Shown here one piece after another: positions 50,058-58,789 of a DNA stretch of 64,000 nucleotides. The translations under genes were made by a program, and so were the position numbers. Below the pieces are notes generated by a model. That model saw only the letters and a list, made by a program, of their open reading frames with translations. It made no database searches and was not told the origin of the DNA. The stretch spans positions 62,001 through 126,000 of the IMG/VR virus record IMGVR_UViG_3300044732_001952; one strand, written 5' to 3'. The stretch comes from a virus. Each line of letters opens with the position of its first letter. The stretch's first letter is position 1.

Positions 50058-50082
50058 AAAAGAGGTCTTTTAAACCTCTTTT
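50058..50082 (-). terminator. intrinsic terminator before the gp32 operon
   Basis: AAAAGAGGT (50058-50066) pairs with ACCTCTTTT (50074-50082) around a seven-base loop, followed on the minus strand by a T-rich stretch. It ends the transcription unit of 50107-51243. Confidence 0.8.
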
Positions 50083-50118
50083 ATTTTATTACTTTTTTTT
50101 ATTTTATTACTTTTTTTT
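50083..50118 (-). repeat. perfect 18-bp tandem duplication covering a stop codon
   Basis: ATTTTATTACTTTTTTTT occurs twice in direct succession (50083-50100 and 50101-50118). The copy nearer the gene contains the stop codon of 50107-51051, so the extra copy lies just behind it and before the terminator. Confidence 0.9.
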
Positions 50119-51051
50119 AAAATTTTTCAAAACCTCATCTCTAGTAATTTCTTTACGAGACAGTGATTTTATAACTTCTTCTTTATCTTCTTTTGATAAA
50201 TTCCTGAAAATTGATTCAATTTTACTTTTAGCAATATTTTGTTCTTCTTCACCTTCTTTTAAAACTCTTTTTTTTCGATTGTAAGATTCAGGTACAAAAG
50301 AATTTTTAACATTCACATCATCAAAATCGTCAATATCTTCTGGTGTTAATTTATATTCAACTTCTTTACCATTAACATTTGATTCACCACCAGAAATATC
50401 ATAATGTTTATTTTGTGCCGCCTTTTCTGACCAATAGTCAGTAAGTTTCAAATTAAATGGATAACTATCTAATGAACGAAGTTCTAACTTTTCTTCAGGA
50501 GTTTTAATATCTTGTTCCAATTTAGAAATTTTAGAAGCTATTGTGTCCATCTTCATTATTTGTGACTCAAGATTAGATAGTTTATCAGTTAAAGATTGTA
50601 AGAACTGACCATTCTCTTGTCCAACAGTTAAAGCTTGTCTAGCAAATTCTGTTGCTTCGTCAGATTTTTTGATGATGTCTGTAACATCTACTTCTTCAAC
50701 ATCAGAATCTTCATCTTCTAATTCATCAACAGCACTAAATTCATCTGCGGTACCAAACTCATCAGTTTCTTCTTCAGGTTCTTCAGTTGGTTCTTCCGTA
50801 CCAAAATCATCAGTCCCTTCGGTATCTTCAGGATTGCCTTCATCACCAAAATCAAAATCAGTGTTTTCTTCTTCAGTACCAGCATCTTCTTCAGTATCAG
50901 TACCTTCTTCATCGTCATCAGCATAATCACCATATTCATTTATAGAATATGTGTGTCTTCTAACTTCATTTAATTCGTTACCCTTAGACGGGTTGTAACC
51001 AAAAAGTTTTTTAAACCTTTCTAAGTCTTCGTTGATTTTAGTTTTTGCCAT
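50107..51051 (-). CDS. very acidic protein with coiled coil, unknown role
   Basis: A 314-residue protein. Residues about 44-126 are almost only Asp/Glu/Thr/Gly/Pro and must be disordered; residues 140-190 form a coiled coil (QSLTDKLSNLESQIMKMDTI); the C-terminal 60 residues are helical and basic, ending LKNFKKK. Acidic-disordered plus helical plan occurs in phage scaffolding and head-assembly factors and in DNA mimics. Position before the gp32 operon, with a terminator between, points to a separate function. No family recognised. Confidence 0.8.
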   Translation of the reverse strand: MAKTKINEDLERFKKLFGYNPSKGNELNEVRRHTYSINEYGDYADDDEEGTDTEEDAGTEEENTDFDFGDEGNPEDTEGTDDFGTEEPTEEPEEETDEFGTADEFSAVDELEDEDSDVEEVDVTDIIKKSDEATEFARQALTVGQENGQFLQSLTDKLSNLESQIMKMDTIASKISKLEQDIKTPEEKLELRSLDSYPFNLKLTDYWSEKAAQNKHYDISGGESNVNGKEVEYKLTPEDIDDFDDVNVKNSFVPESYNRKKRVLKEGEEEQNIAKSKIESIFRNLSKEDKEEVIKSLSRKEITRDEVLKNFKKK

Positions 51052-51054
51052 TTC

Positions 51055-51243
51055 TTAATATCTTGTATATTCACTAAGTAATTGTCTTCCATCATTAGTG
51101 ATAATTTTTTTCTGTTCTCTTTGAACTATTTCTTGTGGGTCTTTAATTAAACATTCCTCACCGTCACAATCATTATCATTATTCTTTAGGAAGTTATTCA
51201 GTTTATCCTGAAGTTGTTTTTCTTTTTTTCTATTATCTTCCAT
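51055..51243 (-). CDS. small charged hypothetical protein
   Basis: A 62-residue, highly charged helical protein (RKKEKQLQDKLNNFLKNND) with Cys residues in CDGEECL. A TATTTATAAG element 17-27 nt before the start resembles the late-type box imperfectly. It is followed after 3 nt by the acidic protein and is presumably co-expressed with it. Confidence 0.7.
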   Translation of the reverse strand: MEDNRKKEKQLQDKLNNFLKNNDNDCDGEECLIKDPQEIVQREQKKIITNDGRQLLSEYTRY

Positions 51244-51269
51244 AACCCTTTTTTCTTATAAATATGCTC

Positions 51270-51674
51270 TTATTCAGTAATCTTCTTCTTTAGTTGTAAA
51301 ATATCTAATTCATTATTTTTAATTAAAATAATAGAGTTTTCGTATTTTGACCATTCTAAATTATATTCAGAATAGTTTACATTGCCGGAATTTAGGTTGA
51401 ATTCTTTTTCGATTAATTTATTTAGAGCATTTATGGTAAAAAATGTTGTACCTTTTTTATGTATTTGTATTGTCTTAGGTAATTCTTTTCTAATGTCTAT
51501 TTTTTGGTCGAATTCTAAAAATATTTTATAAGTTAATAATAAATCTTCTGTGTCTGTTTCAAAAACAAAAACTGAATTTTTTTTAACACCAAAGGATTTG
51601 TATATTTTATATAGGAATTTATCTAGAGATGACGAATTAATAAATGTCGCGACTAATAATATCTTCTTTTGCAT
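51270..51674 (-). CDS. hypothetical protein
   Basis: A 134-residue protein beginning KKILLVATFINSSSLDKFLY, which looks like a strand-helix (Rossmann-like) start, followed by alpha/beta content and a basic end (LQLKKKITE). No motif identifies it. It overlaps the upstream gene by 38 nt, a larger overlap than elsewhere, so the true start may be a little downstream. Confidence 0.72.
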   Translation of the reverse strand: MQKKILLVATFINSSSLDKFLYKIYKSFGVKKNSVFVFETDTEDLLLTYKIFLEFDQKIDIRKELPKTIQIHKKGTTFFTINALNKLIEKEFNLNSGNVNYSEYNLEWSKYENSIILIKNNELDILQLKKKITE

Positions 51675-52203
51675 TTAAGTACGGGATATATTTTATATCG
51701 ATTTTACCTAAATTTTTAGGTAATTCTTCGTATTTTTTTAATGTTATTAATTCTGTAATTTTATCCTTTAAATCCCAAGAAATAAAAGACAAAAGACCCA
51801 TATCTATGTGATGAATTGTTTTACCACAATAAATATAAAGTCTATTCGAATATAAATATCCGTCACATCCCGCAACGTTCTCTTTTACATAATTTAAATA
51901 ATCCTTTTCCGTATTAAAATCTAATGGATTTAAATTATTTATTTTGATTTTACTAGTCATATTTTCTAGTGAATCTTCTAAAAAAGTTTTTAAATGTTCT
52001 TCAAAAATTTTTCTCTTTTCTCTAGGTGAAAAAGTCCAGTAAGTAGTATCATTAATTATATGATTTAAAATAGAAGCACCCTTAGATTTAGCTAAATCCC
52101 AACCAACAATTATCTCAATCAAACCATTATCAAAAGACATGATATCGTTCATATATGGTTTAACCAAATCTATATCGTCTGTTGTAATTTTAATGATGTT
52201 CAT
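51637..52203 (-). CDS. hypothetical protein
   Basis: A 188-residue soluble protein with no recognised family. Features: a helical, acidic N-terminus, SPREKRKIFEEHLKTFLEDS helix, and a CDGYLYSNRLYIYCGKTIHH segment. It is coupled to 51270-51674 by an overlap. Upstream, between 52204 and 52243, only an A/T-rich leader is seen, with a one-mismatch -7 box. Confidence 0.78.
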   Translation of the reverse strand: MNIIKITTDDIDLVKPYMNDIMSFDNGLIEIIVGWDLAKSKGASILNHIINDTTYWTFSPREKRKIFEEHLKTFLEDSLENMTSKIKINNLNPLDFNTEKDYLNYVKENVAGCDGYLYSNRLYIYCGKTIHHIDMGLLSFISWDLKDKITELITLKKYEELPKNLGKIDIKYIPYLNAKEDIISRDIY

Positions 52204-52243
52204 AAAACAATTATACCAAAAAAATAACTAAGAATAAACTATT

Positions 52244-54781
52244 TTAACTCTTATTATCTTTGATTCTTTTCATTTGTTTTTTAAACCATTCATCATTACT
52301 GTTGTGAGCTTTTGTTTGTGTGTCAAAATAAGGGTCTATTTCATTACTAGAACTATTTAAAGGCCACAATAAAGTCCAACCTAAATCTGTATATTGTTTA
52401 TAATAAGATTTCATTTGACTAAGTGTAGTATTAGAAACACTTCCCCAACCACGAGTACCAGGTAAAATATATAATGTAGCGTTAGGGAATTTTTTTCTAA
52501 CCAAATCAGTATATGCTTTAATATCTTTCTTGGTACTATCCTTTGTTGGATACCCGTCATTAGTACCAATACCTACTTGGAAGAATGATTCTACACTTGT
52601 GTAAACATTACCGTCTCCATTAATTTGTTGTTTTAACCAAGAGAGTGTTTTACCACCACAGTTATAGTATACGTATATATTATTACTAGTTAAGTTACCG
52701 TAAGTACTAGATTTACTCATACCATTAAGGGTCCCAACACTTGAAGAACCAACAATAGCGTTTTTAGCGTTAGCTAAAGTACCACCACCATTAAGACCAA
52801 ATTTAACAGAACTACTACAATTTTTTGGTTCTGGTGGTTTTCCTGTACCACCCCCACCAGTTGGTGTTTTACCACAACTATCAAACACGTTTTGTGCAAA
52901 AGCACTTCTTTTTTTCCATTCAGCCTCTGTTTGACAAAATTCACATCTTTCCCATTTTTGAGCAACATATTTTGCTGCTTTATAAACTGTATCTTCACTT
53001 TTAAATTTTTCAAATTTTTTACCACCTTCTGATACAGTTAACCAATATATTAAATAACCATAATTAATTTCATCTGTTGCTGGTTTTGTTTTTAAATCAA
53101 AACCTTTAGTACTTGCATATTCTATAAAATCATTTTTTAATGTATAGAAAGTCCATTGTGCCCAACCATAACCTTCTTCATCTTCCCCACCTTTAGAAAA
53201 TGTAGTTCCATTCCATCCACCAGATTCTGTTATAAGTCCCCTTGGTTTTCTCCCTTTTCTATCTTGTATTCTATCAGGTATTAAACCTGATTCAGCAATT
53301 AAATTACCAATAATACCAGCGGCCTGTGCATCAGTTATACCCAAATCACCCTTAAGTCTTCCTATAATCTCACAACCTTTAGCGTTTGTATCAACACTAT
53401 TAAATACTGAAATATCACCACCACTATAATCACCACTATCAGTAGTACTTCCATTACCATTAGTATTAGTGGTAGTTGTATCAGTTTGTACTACTTCAAC
53501 TAAAGCTAAATCAATTAAACTCAAAGCTTCAGTTACAACAGGTACGGTTACTTTGGGTTGTCTCATACCAGTAAATTCAGTAGTAATTTTATTATTTGTT
53601 ATTGTATGGCTAACGGCATTAATTAGATAAGTACCTCTAAACATTGGTACGTTTTCTAATTTAAAATACATTAAAGGTTGTATTGACATATTACCCAAAC
53701 CTGAAACCGTACAATTATAAGCCCTTGTTAAATAAACATCATACATGTTATTACCTTTACCAATTTGTGATGGGTTTGAGCCACTATTAGGATTTGTTAA
53801 GGCATCTATTATTTGTAAAGATTCTTGTGTTTCTTTAAATTCTGTTTGGTCTAACTCTATTGAGTTAAAATGATTTTGTGCTTCTTGCCCATATCTAACT
53901 TTAAAAACAACTAAACCCTCACCTTCTTTAGTGTATTCAACCGGTAAATCTACTGTATTTGTAATATCAAAAGAGTCATCAACATATTCAAAATTACCAC
54001 CATTAACACTACAAGTATTACTATTGTCTTTTAAATCAGCTAGAGACCTAGAACTACCCCCAATATGAACACAAACAAATGATGGTCCTGGATGTACCTT
54101 ATCTATAAATGTTAATGGTCTAAAAATATCTTTTACTTGTTCATTTGTTAATGATACTGTTGATAAATCAATGTTTGCTGGTAATGGCCAAAAATCAAAA
54201 TTGTTTTTACTTAATAAACTTGTCAATGACTCATATAGTGATTGTGTTGGCCCTTGTCCGTTTTTGGTACTAGCTAAATTAGAAAGGTATGAAAAGTCTA
54301 TAACTGCTTTTTTACCCACGTCTTGATTTGCTCTATTAATAAATTTAAAATGTTCATATAACATTCTATCATCTTCTTCACCGTAATTATTAAAGAAATA
54401 ACCAGAAGATTTATTTACACTATCATAAGAATTAGATACCCATTTATCATAAAATGATTTAAATGAACGATATAATGAAAGTTTAACATCTGGGTCACTT
54501 GACATGTTATCCTCAATAGAGTTATTATTTGTATTTTGTGTAATTGATTCAATAATTTTTTTGGAATTGTCTGTCACCGCTTGAATAAACCCATCAACAT
54601 AAGAACTTAATTCATCCTCAGATATATAAAAATCTTCACCAAAATCTTCGGGGTGAATAGCAGAAAAAACTTTAGGTGAAGAAGATATGAGCCTATATTT
54701 AGAATCAGTTACAAATAATTCTTCATACAGTTCTTTGTTTTTATCTTTTTTTAATCCTACTAATCTTGTGTTATCACTCAT
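52244..54781 (-). CDS. hub-like tail protein carrying tail lysozyme and SGNH hydrolase domains
   Basis: An 845-residue protein. Residues 1-432 are shared with the next two genes upstream; the end of that part (FKLENVPMFRGTYLINAVSH, then T-x-F-x-G-x-RQP) resembles the gp27/late-control-D baseplate-hub fold. After a Thr/Asn/Gly linker (433-465), residues 468-638 look like a phage tail lysozyme: AAGIIGNLIAESGLIP with probable catalytic Glu497, then GYGWAQWT. After a second Gly/Pro linker (640-655), residues 656-840 look like an SGNH/GDSL esterase: VGSSS in place of GDS, FQVGIGTND (735-742) and DPYFDTQTKAH with Asp816/His826. Such a protein would open the host wall and trim its acyl or acetyl groups during injection. 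Context: next to the Hint-bearing baseplate protein. Confidence 0.85.
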   Translation of the reverse strand: MSDNTRLVGLKKDKNKELYEELFVTDSKYRLISSSPKVFSAIHPEDFGEDFYISEDELSSYVDGFIQAVTDNSKKIIESITQNTNNNSIEDNMSSDPDVKLSLYRSFKSFYDKWVSNSYDSVNKSSGYFFNNYGEEDDRMLYEHFKFINRANQDVGKKAVIDFSYLSNLASTKNGQGPTQSLYESLTSLLSKNNFDFWPLPANIDLSTVSLTNEQVKDIFRPLTFIDKVHPGPSFVCVHIGGSSRSLADLKDNSNTCSVNGGNFEYVDDSFDITNTVDLPVEYTKEGEGLVVFKVRYGQEAQNHFNSIELDQTEFKETQESLQIIDALTNPNSGSNPSQIGKGNNMYDVYLTRAYNCTVSGLGNMSIQPLMYFKLENVPMFRGTYLINAVSHTITNNKITTEFTGMRQPKVTVPVVTEALSLIDLALVEVVQTDTTTTNTNGNGSTTDSGDYSGGDISVFNSVDTNAKGCEIIGRLKGDLGITDAQAAGIIGNLIAESGLIPDRIQDRKGRKPRGLITESGGWNGTTFSKGGEDEEGYGWAQWTFYTLKNDFIEYASTKGFDLKTKPATDEINYGYLIYWLTVSEGGKKFEKFKSEDTVYKAAKYVAQKWERCEFCQTEAEWKKRSAFAQNVFDSCGKTPTGGGGTGKPPEPKNCSSSVKFGLNGGGTLANAKNAIVGSSSVGTLNGMSKSSTYGNLTSNNIYVYYNCGGKTLSWLKQQINGDGNVYTSVESFFQVGIGTNDGYPTKDSTKKDIKAYTDLVRKKFPNATLYILPGTRGWGSVSNTTLSQMKSYYKQYTDLGWTLLWPLNSSSNEIDPYFDTQTKAHNSNDEWFKKQMKRIKDNKS

Positions 54782-54820
54782 ATTACTTTATTATTTTTTT
54801 AACTAAAACAGATAGTATAA

Positions 54821-56806
54821 TTAAGCTTTTGTATAAGCTAAAAAATATTGTCTTAATTGTTTTTTAGGGTCTTCTAAATAACCAGTTGCCATTATATTTT
54901 TATTATAAATAATTTTTGGTGAAACCCAATTTGCGTATTCTGGGTTTTGGCTTTTTAATGTCGGTATTTGTGAATCTGCTCTGTCTGAATAGTTTCCAGA
55001 AGATATACTACCTATTGAACCTCTAGTAGCTACTCCAATGTAAGATTTTTCGTCAGTACTTTTTTCTATTGTAACTGCCCAACTAACAAAATAATTAGTC
55101 CAATCTATATTAATTTCTATTTTTGAAACTTTTACTTTAACACCCTTACTATTTATTTCTTTTATTACAGTGTTAACACCTTTTCCAGCATAAACTCCAC
55201 CCTGTGTACCAACTTTAACTCTATTACTAAAATTAGCTGGTACTGCTGATTCAGTAAACATATAACCACCAAAATTATCACTTTTTCTAGTATTAAAAGA
55301 GTGTAAGGCGTCTCCACCTAAATCTTTAGCCGTATAACATCCTTTTATGATTACTGGGAAGGACCCATCATTTTTAACACTATTTAAAGAAGTTGTTACA
55401 CAATCATCAATTCCACTGAATGTTGTTACTGTAGATTCGTCATAATTATTATCAGTTGTTGTGGTTGTTGTGGTTCCTCCACCTCCAGTGTTATTTAAAT
55501 TCGTGTCTCCTTGTACTGTTTCAACTAAAGATAAATCTAATATACTCAAAGCTTCGGTCACAATTGGTACCGTAATTATTGGTTGTCTTGTTGCTGTAAA
55601 AGTTGTTTTAGCGTTATGTGGTACGATTGTGTGTGATACATCTGTAATTAGATAAGTACCTCTAAACATTGGGATATTTTCTAATTTAAAAAACATTGTG
55701 GGTTGTATTTGCATGTTACCCAAAGTCTCAACCTTACAAGTGTAACCTCTAGTTAAGTTAACATCATATAAATTATTACCCTTACCAATTTGTGTTGGGT
55801 CCGAACCACTACTTGGGTTTACCAAAGCGTCAATTACCAAAAGTGAATCTTGTGTTTCCCTAAACTCAGCTTGGTCTAACTCCACTTTAATAAAGTGGTT
55901 TTGGGTTTCTTGTCCGTATCTAACTTTAAAAGCCACAATACCACTTGTTTTATCGTTATTAAAATCTTGGGGGTAAGTGGTTGGGTCAAATATGTCAAAA
56001 GAATCATCTTTATATTCAAAATTAGTTCCGTTAGTACCACAATAAGACCTAGGTATATCTAAACTTCTAGAACTACCACCAATAAACATACACACAAATT
56101 TAGGGTTTGCTCTCATTTTAGTTAGTGGACCATCAAAAGCTCTAAACATATCTTCTAATTCACTTGTATTTGCGTCTGAATATTTAATATACCCAGGTAA
56201 TGGTAAGAAATTAAAATTATTTTTACTTAAAACTCCAGTTATAGATTCGTATAGTGATTGTGTAGGTCCTTGCCCATTTTTGGTACTAGCTAAATTAGAA
56301 AGGTAAGCAAAATCTATAACAGCCTTTTTACCTATGTCAGTACCACATCTATTAACAAAATTAAAATGTTCGTATAACATTCTTTCGTCAGTTTTTTCTG
56401 CTGAATATGCATTATAAAAATAATTAGATGTTTGTTGTTGGTTATATTCTGAACTAGAAATCCATTTATCGTAAAGAGATTTAAATGAGCGATATAAAGA
56501 AAGTTTTAGGTCTGTGTCATTTAAAGCAGAATCAGCTATATTATCGTTATTATCTGTATTTTGTGTGATGGAATCAATGATTTTTTGAGAGTTATCGGTC
56601 ACCGCTTGAATAAATCCATCAATATAAGAACCTAGTTCATCCTCTGAAATATAAAAATCTTCTCCAAAATCTTCAGGGTGAATTGCACTAAAAACTTTAG
56701 GTGATGAAGAAATTAAACGGTATTTAGAATCAGTTACAAATAATTCTTTGTACAGTTCATCATTTTTATCTTTTTTTAATCCTACTAATCTTGTGTTATC
56801 ACTCAT
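54821..56806 (-). CDS. hub-like tail protein with an unidentified C-terminal cargo
   Basis: A 661-residue paralog of its two neighbours over residues 1-432 (same MSDNTRLVGLKKDK start, same FKLENIPMFRGTYLI hub motif). The linker is GGGGTTTTTTT. Residues about 468-661 differ from both other cargos: DALHSFNTRKSDNFGGYMFT, then VKVSKIEINIDWTNYFVSWA and ATRGSIGSISSGNYSDRADS, ending in LRQYFLAYTKA. I do not recognise this domain; its place in the set predicts a cell-wall or membrane-directed activity. A worn copy of the gene's own first codons lies in the spacer directly upstream (56817-56854). Confidence 0.83.
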   Translation of the reverse strand: MSDNTRLVGLKKDKNDELYKELFVTDSKYRLISSSPKVFSAIHPEDFGEDFYISEDELGSYIDGFIQAVTDNSQKIIDSITQNTDNNDNIADSALNDTDLKLSLYRSFKSLYDKWISSSEYNQQQTSNYFYNAYSAEKTDERMLYEHFNFVNRCGTDIGKKAVIDFAYLSNLASTKNGQGPTQSLYESITGVLSKNNFNFLPLPGYIKYSDANTSELEDMFRAFDGPLTKMRANPKFVCMFIGGSSRSLDIPRSYCGTNGTNFEYKDDSFDIFDPTTYPQDFNNDKTSGIVAFKVRYGQETQNHFIKVELDQAEFRETQDSLLVIDALVNPSSGSDPTQIGKGNNLYDVNLTRGYTCKVETLGNMQIQPTMFFKLENIPMFRGTYLITDVSHTIVPHNAKTTFTATRQPIITVPIVTEALSILDLSLVETVQGDTNLNNTGGGGTTTTTTTDNNYDESTVTTFSGIDDCVTTSLNSVKNDGSFPVIIKGCYTAKDLGGDALHSFNTRKSDNFGGYMFTESAVPANFSNRVKVGTQGGVYAGKGVNTVIKEINSKGVKVKVSKIEINIDWTNYFVSWAVTIEKSTDEKSYIGVATRGSIGSISSGNYSDRADSQIPTLKSQNPEYANWVSPKIIYNKNIMATGYLEDPKKQLRQYFLAYTKA

Positions 56807-56816
56807 TATTTTTATC

Positions 56817-56854
56817 TTATTTTTTTAATCCTATTAATTTTTTTTATCACCCAT
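56817..56854 (-). pseudogene. vestigial copy of the paralog start (duplication scar)
   Basis: Read on the minus strand from 56854, the sequence is a degenerate copy of the first 13-15 codons of the three hub paralogs: ATG-GGTGAT matches ATG-AGTGAT, and TTAATAGGATTAAAAAAA matches TTAGTAGGATTAAAAAAA. It is cut by stop codons (MGDKKN then stop). The intact start of 54821-56806 follows 10 nt later. This is what an imprecise tandem duplication would leave. Confidence 0.7.
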
Positions 56855-56860
56855 AATATT

Positions 56861-58789
56861 TTATGTACCATCTATTGACCAGTGCCAAGCCTCACCGTTG
56901 TAATTAATAAATCCGTATTTTGAGGCGTTATTAACCAACCAATTAAAACAAACATATTCGTTTGGTTTTTTAGAAGCACCATTTGCGGCACACCAAGCTG
57001 AATCGTGTTTATAACAAATTGTCGACCCATTACAACCAAAATCTATTGCAAATCCACTTTGGTGTCTTGACCTCCCTGGTGTGGCAGTATCAGGGTCACA
57101 ATTACCTTTTACATAAACACCTGTTTTATAACACCCATTAGCTTTAGCCGTATTTATTTGGTCTTCCATTGTTCTAAAGTTACTACCACAAGTTAATGGT
57201 ACACCATCCGCTTGTGCGGCATTAACCATATTATTTAAATTTTCCGCCATTTTGACGTTTATAAGTGCACCTTTTACCTTACATAACCTAATTTTAAATA
57301 ATTTACCACCGGTATAAGCGTCACCAACACCACCATCTGTTATACCGTCTATTTTAGGGCATTGTTCATTTGAACTATCTCCATAAACAGTATCGTCTAT
57401 GAATATTTGGTTGGCTGGTAATATTGTAGTTGTAGTTGTGGTTCCTCCACCTCCCCCACCAGTGTTACCTAAAGCAGCATCTCCTTGTAGTGTTTCAGCT
57501 AGAGCTAGGTCAATCAAACTCAAAGCTTCTGTTACAATAGGTACGGTGACTATTGGTTGTCTCACACCTTTAAATGTTGTTTCTACATTGTGTGGTTTTA
57601 TGGAATGACTGACGTTTGTAATTAAATAAGTTCCTTTATACATTGGGACGTTCTCTAATTTAAAGACCATCATTGGTTGTATTTGCATGTTACCAAATGT
57701 GTTAACAGTACAAGAATAGTTTCTTGTCAAATACATATCATAAATATTATTACCCTTACCAATTTGTGTTGGGTCTGAGCCACTACTAGGATTTGTTAAG
57801 GCATCAATTACCAAAAGTGATTCTTGAGTTTCTTTAAATTCGGATTGGTCTAGTTCTAAAGATTTAAAATGATTTTGGGTTTGTTGTCCGTATCTAACTT
57901 TAAAAGCTGTTATACCACCATTTTTAATAAAATCTTCTGGGTATGTAGTGGGTTTATCTATATCAAAGGTATCGTCTACATAATCAAAATTAATACCATT
58001 ATTACTACATGAAGTTTTTGGTATATCTAATGTCCTAGAATTACCCCCAATAAACATACACACAAATCCAGGTTTAGCGGGTATTCTATCTATAGGACTA
58101 TCGAAAGCTCTAAAAATATTTTCAAGAACTTCATTGCCCCCTGTAGAATACCCAATTACGTTTGGCATTGCAAAAAATTCAAAATTGTTTTTTGTTAATA
58201 AATTAGTTATAGATTCGTATAGGGATTGTGTTGGCCCTTGTCCGTTTTTGGTACTAGCTAAATTAGAAAGGTATGAAAAATCTATAACTGCTTTTTTACC
58301 CACATCACCATTACCTCTATTAACAAAACTAAAATGTTCATATAACATCCTTGTTTCAGATGGACTACTACTACCATAGTTATTATAGAAATAACCTGAA
58401 GTATTACCCGAAGTACTATCTGAACCAATTACAGAACAAGAAATCCATTTATCGTAAAGTGATTTAAATGAACGATATAAAGAAAGTTTTAGGTCTGTGT
58501 CATTTAAAGCGGAATCAGCTATATTATCGTTATTATCCGTATTTTGTGTAATTGACTCAATAATTTTTTTGGAATTGTCTGACACCGCTTGAATAAATCC
58601 GTCGACGTATGAACTTAATTCATCCTCAGATATATAAAATTCTTCATTAAAATCATCAGGATGTATGGCAGAAAAAACTTTAGGTGATGAAGAAATTAAA
58701 CGGTATTTAGAATCAGTTACAAATAATTCTTCATACAGTTCTTTGTTTTTATCTTTTTTTAATCCTACTAATCTTGTGTTATCACTCAT
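56861..58789 (-). CDS. hub-like tail protein with VanY-type D-Ala-D-Ala peptidase domain
   Basis: A 642-residue paralog with the common N-terminal part (residues 1 to about 435), linker GGGGGGTTTTTT and a C-terminal domain at about 507-642 of the VanY/D-alanyl-D-alanine carboxypeptidase family. The zinc motif SRHQSGFAID gives His576 and Asp583; GEAWHWS gives catalytic Glu633 and ligand His636. Six or more cysteines in the domain suggest disulphides. It would cut peptide stems or crossbridges of peptidoglycan. It is the first of the three paralogs on the transcript; its start touches the stop of the 1725-residue gene (58789). Confidence 0.88.
   Translation of the reverse strand: MSDNTRLVGLKKDKNKELYEELFVTDSKYRLISSSPKVFSAIHPDDFNEEFYISEDELSSYVDGFIQAVSDNSKKIIESITQNTDNNDNIADSALNDTDLKLSLYRSFKSLYDKWISCSVIGSDSTSGNTSGYFYNNYGSSSPSETRMLYEHFSFVNRGNGDVGKKAVIDFSYLSNLASTKNGQGPTQSLYESITNLLTKNNFEFFAMPNVIGYSTGGNEVLENIFRAFDSPIDRIPAKPGFVCMFIGGNSRTLDIPKTSCSNNGINFDYVDDTFDIDKPTTYPEDFIKNGGITAFKVRYGQQTQNHFKSLELDQSEFKETQESLLVIDALTNPSSGSDPTQIGKGNNIYDMYLTRNYSCTVNTFGNMQIQPMMVFKLENVPMYKGTYLITNVSHSIKPHNVETTFKGVRQPIVTVPIVTEALSLIDLALAETLQGDAALGNTGGGGGGTTTTTTILPANQIFIDDTVYGDSSNEQCPKIDGITDGGVGDAYTGGKLFKIRLCKVKGALINVKMAENLNNMVNAAQADGVPLTCGSNFRTMEDQINTAKANGCYKTGVYVKGNCDPDTATPGRSRHQSGFAIDFGCNGSTICYKHDSAWCAANGASKKPNEYVCFNWLVNNASKYGFINYNGEAWHWSIDGT

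Noticed and set aside
50669-50926. Plus-strand Ser-rich ORF
   Set aside because: Antisense shadow of the Asp/Glu stretch of 50107-51051.
52204-52243. CAATTATA (TATAATTG on the minus strand) as a host-type promoter
   Set aside because: One mismatch in the -7 box and no TTTG at 17-22 nt; not enough evidence.
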